64,000 bases of DNA from Chryseobacterium soldanellicola (GCF_900100115.1 NZ_FNKL01000001.1:868001-932000); one strand, 5' to 3'; positions 9,789 to 18,969 are shown, counted from the first letter of the stretch. Numbers and translations: made by a program. The notes: generated by a model not told the origin, from the sequence alone.

Positions 9789-10598
9789 TTATCCTCCCGT
9801 TGAAAAACTCTCAAAAGTGGTCATTCCGCCATCCACGAAAATACTGGTTCCGGTAATGTAATCCGCCAAATCACTTGCCAGAAACGCCGCTAAATTCCCG
9901 ATATCCTGAGGCTGCCCGATTCTGTTGTAAGGAATTAACGTTAATAATGAGTTTAAAGCATCCGGAGTGCTCCACGCATCTTTATTGATCGGCGTTTGAA
10001 TCGCGCCCGGACAAATAGAATTGACACGGATTTTATCTGCACCATATTCCTGGGCCAGCGTCTGCATCAACATTCTGATCGCCCCTTTGCTCGAAGCATA
10101 ATTCGCATGACCTGCCCAGGGAATGATCTCGTGGACCGAGCTGATATGAATGATTTTTCCGCAGGCAATCGAGCGGGAAGGATCAATACCACGGCGAAGA
10201 AACTCTTTAATTGCTTCTCTTGCGCAAAGAAACTGCCCTGTAAGATTGACCCCGATTACGGCATTCCATTGATCGATCGTCATTTCCGTAAACTTTGAAT
10301 CTTTCTGGATTCCTGCATTATTAATTAAAATATCTACCGTTCCGAATTCTGAAACAACATCCTGAAACATTTTTATCACCTGATCTTCTTTGGAAACATC
10401 GCATTGATAGGTAATTCCTTTTCCGCCTGCATCGGTAATTTCTTTTAAAACCGCTTTGGCTTCATCTGCAGACCTTTCTGAAGAGTGGTTGACAATAACC
10501 GTTGCACCCGCTGAAGCTAATGATTTTGCGATTCCTGAGCCAATTCCGCTTGAAGCTCCTGTAATGACAGCAACCTGATTTTGAAGTGATATTTGCAT
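9789..10598 (-). CDS. SDR oxidoreductase, glucose 1-dehydrogenase-like
   Basis: The 269-residue protein is a classical short-chain dehydrogenase: cofactor motif TGASSGIG at 13-20, NNAG at 93-96, catalytic Ser in HISSVH near 153, and YxxxK as Tyr167 and Lys171 (NYASSKGA). The C-terminus ends in FVDGGM, usual for this family. Overall it most resembles Bacillus-type glucose 1-dehydrogenases, which oxidise glucose to gluconolactone with NAD(P). With the glucosidase gene next to it, glucose release followed by oxidation is a plausible but unproven pairing. Confidence 0.82.
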   Translation of the reverse strand: MQISLQNQVAVITGASSGIGSGIAKSLASAGATVIVNHSSERSADEAKAVLKEITDAGGKGITYQCDVSKEDQVIKMFQDVVSEFGTVDILINNAGIQKDSKFTEMTIDQWNAVIGVNLTGQFLCAREAIKEFLRRGIDPSRSIACGKIIHISSVHEIIPWAGHANYASSKGAIRMLMQTLAQEYGADKIRVNSICPGAIQTPINKDAWSTPDALNSLLTLIPYNRIGQPQDIGNLAAFLASDLADYITGTSIFVDGGMTTFESFSTGG

Positions 10599-10673
10599 AT
10601 TTTATTATTTGATGTTACTCAAAGTTAGCAGAAAGTATTGCGCCAAACGGAATATTTTGGAATTAAAATTTTC

Positions 10674-11147
10674 TTAAAGTTTTTTATACATGATCCGTTG
10701 AGGCCCATTTCTTCCGATCATGGTTTTTCCTTCGTGATGATAACCCACTTTTATGTAAAGATCATAAGCGCCAGGATTGTTGAAATTAACTCCCAAAACG
10801 ATTTCTTCACAATCTTTAAAATGATTTTTAACAAATTGATCGACTTCCAGCATGGCAGCCTTTCCGATTCCTTTTCCCTGTAACTGAGGGTTTACGGATA
10901 GTGATCGCAGCAAAACGGAATTTACATTGTCTGTAAGGTCAAATTTATCATTCCCAAAATCCAGAACGAAAAATCCGGAAGGCTTTTCATCTTCAAAAAT
11001 CGTTACGGGAAAGGCTTTACCGTCGGCTCTTTCCTTAATTCTCTGTAAAGCCATTTCTGCCGTTGATGTATATTGTATCTGAGTTTCATCCAGAGCATAA
11101 TTAAGCTCAGAAAAATCTTCAGATGCATAGAATTTTAAATGTACCAT
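10674..11147 (-). CDS. GNAT-family N-acetyltransferase
   Basis: The protein (157 residues from MVHLKFY) has a GNAT fold, with the acetyl-CoA motif in LSVNPQLQGKGIGKAAMLE and a closing strand YIKVGYHHEGK. An in-frame ATG six bases upstream (11153) and a TTG at 11165 are alternative starts. The substrate is unknown. It stands alone between the SDR gene and the divergent GMC oxidoreductase. Confidence 0.82.
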   Translation of the reverse strand: MVHLKFYASEDFSELNYALDETQIQYTSTAEMALQRIKERADGKAFPVTIFEDEKPSGFFVLDFGNDKFDLTDNVNSVLLRSLSVNPQLQGKGIGKAAMLEVDQFVKNHFKDCEEIVLGVNFNNPGAYDLYIKVGYHHEGKTMIGRNGPQRIMYKKL

Positions 11148-11385
11148 ATTCATTAATGATGACAAGGTTTTCAGATATTCAAATAATATTTAAATCTATG
11201 AATTTTTATTTTTACAGACCCGAATTATCATAAAAAACTCAATCCAAATAATATTTTTCGTAATTATTTTTTTTCAAATAAAATTTTAATTAAACTTAAA
11301 AAAGATATTCCCAACTATTAATTATTTAATAAAACATTATGATTTTATAGCACAATTTTTGACACATTGCAAGCAAATACAACCA

Positions 11386-12972
11386 ATGGATAGAAAGAAA
11401 TTCATTCAATCCGGTTTACTTGCTGTCGGAGGCTTTTATTTTCTAAACTCTCCTCTTATCAAGGCAATCGAACCGAAGATAAGAGAAAAATATGACCGTA
11501 AGGAAATTGAGGTTCCGATTATCATTATTGGCTCGGGATATGGCGGTGCCGTTTCTGCGTTACGACTTTGTGAAGCCGGAAAAAAGGTTATTATGCTTGA
11601 AATGGGTCTGAACTGGGGAAAATCTGAAATCCCTTATTCTAATTTATTAAAACCTGGGAAAAGTGCTGCATGGCTCAGAAAAAAAACCATCGCCCCGTTT
11701 ATGAATCTCTTCAGCCTTACCCCATTCACCGGAGCATTAGACAGAATGGAGTTTGAAAATATCAACATCTGGATGGGGCGAGGGGTAGGTGGCGGCTCTC
11801 TTGTTAATGGTGGTATGGCTGTTACTCCTAAAGAAAGCTATTTCAAGGAAGTTTTTCCTCAACTCGATTCAGAAAAATTTTATACTGTTTATTTTCCTTT
11901 AGCCAGAAAAGAATTGAAAGTAAATGTTATCAATGAGGAATTTCTTAAAACCTGTCCGTTCTACAAATTTACAAGAATTGGTGAGGAAGAAGCTCACAAA
12001 GCCGGCTTCAAAACCATGAGAGTTCCCAATGTTTATGATTTTAATTATATGGAGCGTGAATATAAAAATGAGGTTCCCAGATCGGCTTTTAATACAGAAG
12101 TTATTTACGGGAACAATCACGGAAAAAACAGCATCGACAAGACGTATCTTCAAAAAGCGCTGGATACGGGAAATCTGGAAATTCTTGATCTTCATCATGC
12201 AGACCATATCAGGATGAATGATGATAAAACGTATTCATTAAACGTCAATCAAATTGATACTTCCGGAAATATGGTAACGGGAAAAATATTCCATTGCAAA
12301 AAGCTTATTCTCGCAGCAGGAACTATGGGAACCTTACAGCTTCTTTTGCGTTCTAATGCTGTAAATAATTTTCCTCTACACGAAAACGTAGGAAAAAACT
12401 GGGGTAACAACGGAAACTTTATGACGGGAAGAAATTTTGTGAATACATTACATGGAGGCACCGGATCTCAGCAGTCTACAATTCCGGTTGCGGGTGTTGA
12501 CAACTGGGATGATCCCGAGCATCCTTTTTTTACGGAAATCGCACCTTTACCAATGGGAATGGATGTTGCAACAGCACTTTATCTTCAAATCAACAGGGTT
12601 GAAAAGAAAGGTTCTGTCTCTTATGCGAACAATAAGCTTGTCGTAAACTGGGATGAAAGCAATACAAAAAAAATGAAGGAAAATGCAGACTATTTTATAA
12701 AAAAAATGAATAAAGCCAATGGTGGAACAAGGGCTCATCTGCTCTTTAACAATGGGTTTGGAGCTAATATTTGCTATCATCCGCTCGGTGGCTGTGTCCT
12801 CAATGAGGCAACAAATGAATTTGGAAAACTAAAACAGCATGAAAATTTATTTGTGCTGGACGGCTCTCTTATTCCCGGGACGATCGGTGTAAATCCCTTT
12901 GTAACCATCACCGCAATTGCCGAATATTGCATTGAAAATTTAATTATTCAAAATGAATTTTCCAACATTTAA
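11386..12972 (+). CDS. GMC-type FAD oxidoreductase
   Basis: This 528-residue flavoprotein resembles cholesterol-oxidase-type GMC enzymes. FAD-binding GSGYGGAVSALRLCEAGK is at about 49-66, and the C-terminus holds CYHPLGGCVLN and GVNPFVTITAIAEYCIEN, the conserved FAD/catalytic region. I chose the ATG at 11386 rather than a TTG at 11359. The N-terminus MDRKKFIQSGLLAVGGFYFL looks like an export signal with an Arg-Lys pair, suggesting a folded, exported flavoenzyme. The alcohol substrate cannot be read from sequence. A hairpin follows the stop. Confidence 0.82.
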   Translation: MDRKKFIQSGLLAVGGFYFLNSPLIKAIEPKIREKYDRKEIEVPIIIIGSGYGGAVSALRLCEAGKKVIMLEMGLNWGKSEIPYSNLLKPGKSAAWLRKKTIAPFMNLFSLTPFTGALDRMEFENINIWMGRGVGGGSLVNGGMAVTPKESYFKEVFPQLDSEKFYTVYFPLARKELKVNVINEEFLKTCPFYKFTRIGEEEAHKAGFKTMRVPNVYDFNYMEREYKNEVPRSAFNTEVIYGNNHGKNSIDKTYLQKALDTGNLEILDLHHADHIRMNDDKTYSLNVNQIDTSGNMVTGKIFHCKKLILAAGTMGTLQLLLRSNAVNNFPLHENVGKNWGNNGNFMTGRNFVNTLHGGTGSQQSTIPVAGVDNWDDPEHPFFTEIAPLPMGMDVATALYLQINRVEKKGSVSYANNKLVVNWDESNTKKMKENADYFIKKMNKANGGTRAHLLFNNGFGANICYHPLGGCVLNEATNEFGKLKQHENLFVLDGSLIPGTIGVNPFVTITAIAEYCIENLIIQNEFSNI

Positions 12973-12979
12973 GCTAAAA

Positions 12980-13005
12980 AAAGCTCCATATTACAATGGA
13001 GCTTT
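12980..13005. terminator. bidirectional terminator
   Basis: AAAGCTCCAT and ATGGAGCTTT form a 10-bp stem with a 6-nt loop, between the convergent ends of the GMC oxidoreductase and the small minus-strand gene. A-rich and T-rich flanks allow use from either side. Confidence 0.75.
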
Positions 13006-13010
13006 ACATT

Positions 13011-13415
13011 TTATATATATGATTCCGAGATTTTAACTCTGTAAATATCTGAAGAGTTTCTTTTGATAGATCCTACAAAAAAACCGCCCTCTTCGGAAAT
13101 AACTTCCTTTAAATCAAAGCTTTTACAGTCTTTCGGAAGCCCTGAAAACACCAGGGTAAACCAAAAGTCCCTCATAAACGGCACGGCTGTCCAGTTTGGA
13201 GAAATGGTAATATTTTCAGCATGAATCAATTTACTTTTATGATCAGACTGATTATCAAAAAGATAGGTTGTCCGCCAGATTCTGATCAGATTTCCTAAAA
13301 ATGGCGATGCAGGAAAACAACAATGCACGATCACCTGCTTTTCTTCCTCAATTTTGGTCTGAAGGGATTCCAGCAGTTCTTTTACAATGATTGGTTTTAC
13401 AAGTGTATCTGACAT
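13011..13415 (-). CDS. uncharacterised 134-residue protein
   Basis: I do not recognise this family. The protein is mixed alpha/beta with aromatic-rich strands (RIWRTTYLFDN, MRDFWFTLVFSGLP) and no signal peptide or membrane segment. The start at an ATG gives MSDTLVKPIIVKELLE. It follows mqo on the same strand after 77 bp containing an AT-rich repeat, so it may or may not be in the same transcript. Confidence 0.65.
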   Translation of the reverse strand: MSDTLVKPIIVKELLESLQTKIEEEKQVIVHCCFPASPFLGNLIRIWRTTYLFDNQSDHKSKLIHAENITISPNWTAVPFMRDFWFTLVFSGLPKDCKSFDLKEVISEEGGFFVGSIKRNSSDIYRVKISESYI

Positions 13416-13416
13416 A

Positions 13417-13490
13417 GTTTTGTTGTCAATGGTGAATTGTCAATTATTTTGCAAATATCAATTTTAAAATTTACAATTAACAATTCACTT
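13417..13490. repeat. AT-rich inverted repeat
   Basis: GGTGAATTGTCAATT at the left and AACAATTCAC at the right flank an AT-rich centre with TTTGCAAAT. It is a copy of the dispersed family also seen between several other genes here. Confidence 0.6.
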
Positions 13491-13492
13491 TT

Positions 13493-14998
13493 TTAATATT
13501 CAAGTTTTAATTTTTCTTTTGTGTAATTTCTTATTTTTTCTGTAAGCTCGGGATGATCGGCAAGCTTTTGGCCGTAAGAAGGCACCATTTCCAATAATTT
13601 ATCCTTCCATTCTCCGTTGAGCTTTTCAGGGAAACATCTTTCCAGAACGTTCAGCATGGCATAAACAGCCGTTGAAGCACCCGGAGAAGCGCCTAATAAC
13701 GACGCAATCGTTCCGCTTTTATTGACAACAACTTCAGTTCCGAATTCTAATTTTCCGCCTTCTTTTTCATCTTTTTTAATGACCTGCACTCTCTGTCCGG
13801 CAACTTTCAATTCCCAATCCTCTTCTTTAGCATCTTTTACAAACTCTCTTAAATGCTGTATTCTTTGCGCTTTTGTCATCGCAACCTGCTGAATCAGATA
13901 TTTCGTTAATGGAATATTATGCCACCAGGCTCCGAATAATGATTTTAAGTTTTTTGTATTAACGCTTTCAGGCAAATCGAGATAGCTTCCTTCTTTTAAA
14001 AATTTAGTTGAAAAACCTGCAAACGGGCCGAAAAGAAGCGCTTTTTCGCCATCAATAATTCTTAAATCCAGATGGGGGACAGACATTGGCGGTGCATCTA
14101 CCGTTGCCTGGGTGTACACTTTTGCCTGATGTTTTGCCACCAATTCCTGATTGCGGGTCACCAGCCATTCTCCGGAAACCGGAAAGCCGCCATATCCTTC
14201 ACTTTCTTTGATATCCGAACTGTCGAGCAACGGAAGCGCATAACCACCTGCTCCGATGAAGACAAAATCTGCCACAACCTCTTGTTTATGACTGTGGATT
14301 CTGTCTTTTACCTTCATTTCCCATTCCCCGTTTTCTCGGGGATCAATATCTTTTACTTCATGATACAGAAAAACCTCAACATTAGAATCTTCCAGTAAAT
14401 GTCTTCCCATTTTTCTTGTCAGAGTTCCGAAATTTACGTCCGTTCCCATGTCCATTTTGGTGGCAGCCATTACTTCGGACTGATTTCTTTTGCTCATGAC
14501 CAAGGGAATCCATTCTCTTAATTTATCGTGATCTGTAGAAAATTCCATGCCTTTGAACATGACGGATTCTGACATTTTATCATGCCTTTTTCTCAAATAT
14601 TCAGCATCTTTTTCACCAAATACCAAACTCATGTGAGGACAGGAATTAATAAAATCTTTGGGTTCACTTATATATCCTTTCGTCAGTAAATAGGACCAGA
14701 ACTGTTTTGAAATCTCAAATTGTTCTGCAATGCTTTCCGCTTTTGAAATATCGATAGTTCCGTCGGGTTTTTCGGGAGTGTAATTTAATTCACAAAAAGC
14801 TGAGTGGCCTGTTCCTGCATTGTTCCATGCGGCGGTACTTTCTTTAGCAAATCTTCCAAGCCTTTCAAAAATCGCGATTTCTAGATTGGGATCAAATTCA
14901 TGAAGTAATGTTGCTAAAGTGGCACTCATTATCCCACCTCCTATCAGTACGACGTCATATTTAGGTTTTGGTGTTCTGCTAATAAGCGATTGTGACAT
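13493..14998 (-). CDS. mqo: malate:quinone oxidoreductase
   Basis: Mqo is a peripheral membrane flavoenzyme that oxidises malate to oxaloacetate and passes electrons to quinone, working in the TCA cycle. The 501-residue length is standard. FAD-binding VVLIGGGIMSATLATLL is near residue 16, followed by STAAWNNAGTGHSAFCELNY, a hallmark of the family, and SLLGASPGASTAVYAML near the end. It is a single gene with AT-rich upstream sequence. Confidence 0.95.
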   Translation of the reverse strand: MSQSLISRTPKPKYDVVLIGGGIMSATLATLLHEFDPNLEIAIFERLGRFAKESTAAWNNAGTGHSAFCELNYTPEKPDGTIDISKAESIAEQFEISKQFWSYLLTKGYISEPKDFINSCPHMSLVFGEKDAEYLRKRHDKMSESVMFKGMEFSTDHDKLREWIPLVMSKRNQSEVMAATKMDMGTDVNFGTLTRKMGRHLLEDSNVEVFLYHEVKDIDPRENGEWEMKVKDRIHSHKQEVVADFVFIGAGGYALPLLDSSDIKESEGYGGFPVSGEWLVTRNQELVAKHQAKVYTQATVDAPPMSVPHLDLRIIDGEKALLFGPFAGFSTKFLKEGSYLDLPESVNTKNLKSLFGAWWHNIPLTKYLIQQVAMTKAQRIQHLREFVKDAKEEDWELKVAGQRVQVIKKDEKEGGKLEFGTEVVVNKSGTIASLLGASPGASTAVYAMLNVLERCFPEKLNGEWKDKLLEMVPSYGQKLADHPELTEKIRNYTKEKLKLEY

Positions 14999-15205
14999 AA
15001 TTTTTTAATTTTATTATATCAAAGTTCGTGAAAAGTTTTAAGAATAAAAATCTGTTTAACGATTTTAACAGGTTAAATTTTAGTGAAACTTAAAGTTTTG
15101 ATTATGCTAAAAAATAGGATAGAATTTATCGATTTTGATTAATTGAAAGATTGATTTAAATTTTAAACCATTAAGGATAATTAAGGTTTTAAGATGATTA
15201 AGAAG

Positions 15206-15299
15206 ATGCTTCGACTCCGCTCAGCATGACATCGCTATAAATTAACCGCTAATAAAACGAATAGTATTAAAAATGTCATGCTGAGCGGAGTCGAAGCAT
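15206..15299. repeat. 27-bp-arm inverted repeat (REP-like)
   Basis: Two perfectly complementary 27-nt arms containing TCGACTCCGCTCAGCATGAC are separated by about 40 nt. A second copy with one arm mismatch lies at 39670-39768. This fills the 334-bp gap between mqo and gpsA; the rest of that gap is AT-rich with nothing else I can support. It would form a strong stem-loop in either transcript. Confidence 0.85.
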
Positions 15300-15331
15300 T
15301 TTTATTTAATGTTAAAATATTTAAATCTATC

Positions 15332-16372
15332 TTAATTCAATTTGGCAGTCAGCTTTTTAAATTGTTTTTCTGCATTTTTTCCTTCATATAAAATCCCGTA
15401 AATCGTATCGATAATCGGAAGCTTTAATCCTTTCTGCTTTGATGTTTTATAAATAGAATCTGCGGCATAATATCCTTCTGCAATCATATTCATAGACTGA
15501 ATTGCAGATTTTACGGTATATCCTTTTCCGATAAGGTTTCCTAAGCTTCGGTTTCTGGAGAACAATGAATAAGCGGTTACGAGTAAATCTCCCAAATAAG
15601 CACTTTCATTAACATCTCTCGGCGCTTCATAGATGGCTTCCAGGAAAGTTTCCATTTCACGGATAGCGTTTGAGACAAAAACAGCTGTAAAGTTGTCACC
15701 ATATCCCAATCCGCTTGCAATCCCGGCTCCGATCGCAAAAATATTTTTTAAAATAGCGCTGTATTCGTTTCCTAAAATATCTTTACTTGAGTGGACCTTA
15801 ATAAAATCGGAATTAAAAATATCAACCAACTTCTGAGAGGTTTCATCTTCCACCGTTGCCACCGTAAGATATGAAAGCCTTTCCATAGCAACTTCCTCGG
15901 CGTGACACGGCCCTGCAATTACGGCCTGGTTTCTAAAGCCGATTTTAAATTCATCTCTTAAATAATGTGCCACGACATCATTCACTTTAGGAATGATCCC
16001 TTTGATCGCAGAAACGAAAATTTTGTCTTTATATTCACAATTCATTTTATCCAACGTATCGGAAAGATAAATGGACGGTGTTGCCAAAACCACAATATCG
16101 CAAGCGGTTACCAATTCGTTGACATCGGTTGTAAGCTTTAAATTTTTAAGATTAAAATTGACTGCCGTAAGATACGTCGGGTTGTGCCCGCGAAGTTCAA
16201 TAGCTCCTTTTACGAACTCATTTCTTACGCACCAGTGCACGACTTTACAGTTTTCAACAAGCATTTTCACAATTGCTGTTGCAAAACTTCCACTTCCTAC
16301 TACTCCAACAGAAACGTCATTTTTGGCCTTTTTAGCATTTGAAGATTCTGAATTTGTTTTCTTTTTCGCCAT
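15332..16372 (-). CDS. gpsA: glycerol-3-phosphate dehydrogenase [NAD(P)+]
   Basis: GpsA reduces dihydroxyacetone phosphate to sn-glycerol 3-phosphate for phospholipid synthesis. The 346-residue protein carries a basic 19-residue N-terminal extension (MAKKKTNSESSNAKKAKND) before the Rossmann motif GVVGSGSFATAIVKML. The SAIKG lysine stretch, the AGPCHAEEVA segment and the YSAILKNIFAIGAGIASGLG helix match the family. A promoter-like TATATTTG on the minus strand lies 18 bp upstream. Confidence 0.93.
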   Translation of the reverse strand: MAKKKTNSESSNAKKAKNDVSVGVVGSGSFATAIVKMLVENCKVVHWCVRNEFVKGAIELRGHNPTYLTAVNFNLKNLKLTTDVNELVTACDIVVLATPSIYLSDTLDKMNCEYKDKIFVSAIKGIIPKVNDVVAHYLRDEFKIGFRNQAVIAGPCHAEEVAMERLSYLTVATVEDETSQKLVDIFNSDFIKVHSSKDILGNEYSAILKNIFAIGAGIASGLGYGDNFTAVFVSNAIREMETFLEAIYEAPRDVNESAYLGDLLVTAYSLFSRNRSLGNLIGKGYTVKSAIQSMNMIAEGYYAADSIYKTSKQKGLKLPIIDTIYGILYEGKNAEKQFKKLTAKLN

Positions 16373-16389
16373 AATTGAAATGTGAACTG

Positions 16390-16397
16390 CAAATATA
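16390..16397 (-). promoter_or_regulatory. gpsA -7 box
   Basis: TATATTTG on the minus strand matches the Bacteroidota -7 consensus TAnnTTTG and lies 18 bp before the gpsA ATG. No clear TTTG -33 box is at the standard distance. Confidence 0.5.
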
Positions 16398-16550
16398 TTA
16401 AAACAAAGATTGAGGAAGACTTTTAATCATATGATAAAAGCCATTTTTAGAAAAAATTAACACTCTGAGACAATTAAATATCTAATCCTCCGTTAAATAC
16501 AGAAATAACTAAAGTTTTGTTAAAAATAAGTCCTAAAACATATTTTTAAT

Positions 16551-16558
16551 TAAATTTG
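16551..16558 (+). promoter_or_regulatory. M23 peptidase gene -7 box
   Basis: TAAATTTG fits TAnnTTTG and lies 38 bp before the ATG at 16597. A -33 box at standard spacing is not evident. Confidence 0.45.
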
Positions 16559-16596
16559 CAAGCTTAAAACCGTTTTGAATACTAAGTAAGAAGAAA

Positions 16597-17625
16597 ATGA
16601 AGAAATTTCTAAGCAGCAAAAGGAACGTAAACATCCTCTTGGGAGGGCTTTTATCAGTAGTTTTTGCACAAGGCGTTTTCATTGCCAAACTATTTTCGGA
16701 GAGAGATGACAAAACCTATGAAGTCAATCTGGTAAAAATTAACACTCAAAAAGACAGTGTAGATTATTTAAAGATGAAAACTGATCTCGGAATGGTAGAT
16801 CAGACTGTGGCTCAGCTTAATTCATTTTTAAAATCAAAGAATATTGCAAGTTCTCAACTGCAGGTTTTAAGTAAAGACAGCATTTCCAATTCGGTATATC
16901 TTGCCAAACAATCCAACAGATACAGCCAGTATTTAATGGATCTTCAGAAAAAATTAATGGAAGTTCCGCTGGGAATGCCTACAGACGGCTATATTTCATC
17001 AAATTTCGGGATCAGAAAAAATCCTATTCCTTTTAAAACCGTTTATGCTTCCGTAAAAACCGGTGCAGCCACAGAATCAAAACCCGCCACTGTTGCCGCC
17101 GCAAAGCCTGAAGTAAAAGCAGAACCTGTGGAAAAAATTATTGAAGTGACCGACAGCTACGGAAATAAAAGGGAAGTAAAAGTAATGGTAACTCCGAAAG
17201 CAACAAGTTCTCCGGTTGCCTCTGCTTCAGCAGCAACTTCTTCTAAAACCATTGCTGCAACAGGAAATAAAGTCGTTGCAGAAAAAAATAACCCACCTGC
17301 GGAAGCTGATCAGATGCAATTCCATAAAGGGCTGGATATTGCCGTTCCTTTTGGTTCTGATGTGATCGCAACTGCAGCAGGAACCGTAATTTTCTCCGGT
17401 CAAAAAGGAGGTTACGGAAACTGTGTTATCGTTTCTCACGGAAATGGTCTTGCTACCCTTTACGGACATTTATCGCAACTGGTTGCGAAAGTGAATGATA
17501 AGGTAAAAGTAGGCCAGGTGATTGCAAAATCCGGAAATTCCGGGCGTTCTACAGGGCCTCATCTTCATTATGAGGTACACAAAAACAATACTCCGGTAAA
17601 TCCGAAGCTGTTTATGAATTTATAA
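16597..17625 (+). CDS. M23-family peptidase, envelope-associated
   Basis: The 342-residue protein has an N-terminal membrane anchor (NVNILLGGLLSVVFAQGVFIA), a helical segment, an Ala/Pro/Lys-rich linker around 150-230 and a C-terminal LytM domain. Zinc ligands are visible in FHKGLDIAVPFGSD near residue 245 and GPHLHYEVHKN near 324. These enzymes cut peptide cross-links in peptidoglycan or activate amidases. It has its own -7 box and a strong terminator. Confidence 0.88.
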   Translation: MKKFLSSKRNVNILLGGLLSVVFAQGVFIAKLFSERDDKTYEVNLVKINTQKDSVDYLKMKTDLGMVDQTVAQLNSFLKSKNIASSQLQVLSKDSISNSVYLAKQSNRYSQYLMDLQKKLMEVPLGMPTDGYISSNFGIRKNPIPFKTVYASVKTGAATESKPATVAAAKPEVKAEPVEKIIEVTDSYGNKREVKVMVTPKATSSPVASASAATSSKTIAATGNKVVAEKNNPPAEADQMQFHKGLDIAVPFGSDVIATAAGTVIFSGQKGGYGNCVIVSHGNGLATLYGHLSQLVAKVNDKVKVGQVIAKSGNSGRSTGPHLHYEVHKNNTPVNPKLFMNL

Positions 17626-17647
17626 AGTAATTTAATTTGTATATTTA

Positions 17648-17678
17648 GTTAGGGCGGCACCTTCGGTGCCGCCCTAAC
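17648..17678 (+). terminator. 14-bp GC-rich hairpin after the M23 gene
   Basis: GTTAGGGCGGCACC pairs perfectly with GGTGCCGCCCTAAC around a TTC loop. It stands out in this AT-rich sequence and lies between the convergent M23 and NmrA-type genes, so it can act for both. Confidence 0.85.
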
Positions 17679-17700
17679 TCTGTAAATTAATAAGAAAAAA

Positions 17701-18351
17701 TTAGTATGCTGCTGTAAAACGCTCCCGGATGTGGTTATTCTGTTCCAGCTCGTCTACCAAAGCTACCGCAACATCTTCAACGGAAAGGATACTTCTGCCG
17801 TTTTCGTCAAAAACCGGATTTTCCAGTGCCGTTCTGTATTTTCCGGTTCTGATGCCTGCTGTTCCCTGATGCATTTCGATGGCGGGGCTGAAGAACGTCC
17901 AGTCTAATGTTTTATTTTCTTTGATTTTGTTTAAATAATCTCTTGCTGCCGTTGCTCCTGCTTTATATTCTGCCGGAAAATCCGGACTGTCAACCAATTG
18001 ATTTCCGTCAATAAAAAGACTTCCTGCTCCACCAACTGTAATAAATCTTTTTACGCCTGAATTTTCAACAGCTTTTTCAATATTCTGCGAACCGTTTAGA
18101 AAATCATTATACAAATCAGGATTCGTCCAGCCTGCATTAAAAGCGCTGATCACGGCATCATTTCCCTTCAAGCTCTCAGCTAAGTCTTCAACATTATTGA
18201 CATCTACACTTTTTGCCGTTACTTTTTCATTTTTCTGAACTTTAGAGGCATCCCTTACAATCGCTTCTACTTCATATCCTCTGTTTGTCAATTCTTTTAC
18301 TACTTGTGTTCCCACAAAACCTGTCGCACCGATTACTGCTACTTTTTTCAT
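17701..18351 (-). CDS. NAD(P)-dependent NmrA/SDR-type reductase (YwnB-like)
   Basis: The 216-residue protein begins MKKVAVIGATGFVGTQVV, the GxxGxxG Rossmann motif of atypical SDR/NmrA proteins, and continues with KSVDVNNVEDLAESLKGNDAV and WTFFSPAIEM typical of this group. The Rrf2 regulator gene is directly upstream on the same strand, and the same 19-bp palindrome precedes both. The pair resembles B. subtilis ywnA-ywnB, which suggests a redox or electrophile stress role. Its substrate is unknown. Confidence 0.82.
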   Translation of the reverse strand: MKKVAVIGATGFVGTQVVKELTNRGYEVEAIVRDASKVQKNEKVTAKSVDVNNVEDLAESLKGNDAVISAFNAGWTNPDLYNDFLNGSQNIEKAVENSGVKRFITVGGAGSLFIDGNQLVDSPDFPAEYKAGATAARDYLNKIKENKTLDWTFFSPAIEMHQGTAGIRTGKYRTALENPVFDENGRSILSVEDVAVALVDELEQNNHIRERFTAAY

Positions 18352-18370
18352 ATTTTTAATTTAATTTAAT

Positions 18371-18389
18371 TGTAATAAAATTTGTTACA
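18371..18389. promoter_or_regulatory. Rrf2 operator copy 1
   Basis: The palindrome TGTAACAAATTTTATTACA, read on the minus strand, lies 20 bp before the NmrA-type gene. It is identical over all 19 bases to the copy upstream of the Rrf2 gene, so it is a likely binding site of that regulator. Confidence 0.75.
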
Positions 18390-18405
18390 TTTATAGATAA
18401 ATTTT

Positions 18406-18816
18406 TTATTCAAACTGATCCGTAAATTCTTTAAGTGTTTTATTTCCTAAAAAATTTGCTACCAATTTATCTGTTTCTATGAATAGATTATTTAAATGAT
18501 CATTAATATCTCTGCCAACAGTACAAATAGGATTAGGATTTTGATTTTTTTTCCCTAAAACATCTGTATTTTTGACTGCAGAATAAATTTCAGAGATCGT
18601 AATTGAATCTGCATTTCTGGAAAGCTGACTTCCGCCTTCTTTTCCCTGTCTGCTTATAATTAAACCCGCTTCTCTCAGCACACTTAATTCTTTACGAACA
18701 ACCGCGGGATTTATATTGATGCTACCCGCCATCCACTCTGAAGTGAGCCATTCGTGCGGACTTTTCGCCAATAAGGTCATAATATGTACTGCCGTAGCAA
18801 ATCTTGTATTATTCAT
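18406..18816 (-). CDS. Rrf2-family transcriptional regulator (YwnA-like)
   Basis: The 136-residue protein has an N-terminal winged helix (TRFATAVHIMTLLAKSPHEW, then VRKELSVLREAGLIISRQGK and GGSQLSRNADSITISEIY) in the Rrf2 order. Only one cysteine is visible in the usual ligand region (NPICTVG), so an iron-sulfur cluster as in IscR is unlikely; YwnA-type members also lack it. Its own promoter contains the 19-bp palindrome, which implies autoregulation plus control of the adjacent reductase. Confidence 0.88.
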   Translation of the reverse strand: MNNTRFATAVHIMTLLAKSPHEWLTSEWMAGSININPAVVRKELSVLREAGLIISRQGKEGGSQLSRNADSITISEIYSAVKNTDVLGKKNQNPNPICTVGRDINDHLNNLFIETDKLVANFLGNKTLKEFTDQFE

Positions 18817-18829
18817 CGTAATTACATTG

Positions 18830-18870
18830 CAAAGATAGATAAATTTTTAAATGTAACAAATTTTATTACA
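18830..18870 (-). promoter_or_regulatory. Rrf2 promoter with operator over the -33 box
   Basis: On the minus strand TTTG (18857-18860), a 19-nt spacer and TATCTTTG (18830-18837) match the Bacteroidota promoter exactly. The 19-bp palindrome at 18852-18870 covers the -33 box, so binding there would block transcription. Confidence 0.75.
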
Positions 18871-18969
18871 TTTAAATTTTTCAAATCCAACATTTGTATT
18901 TCTGTAGGAATCTGAACAAGAAATTCCTAAGGAATGACAAAAATGGTGTGTTGCTATTTCATTAAAAAA

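Noticed and set aside
14072..14398. 108-residue plus-strand frame inside mqo
   Set aside because: It lies wholly within mqo and has no start signal or family resemblance.
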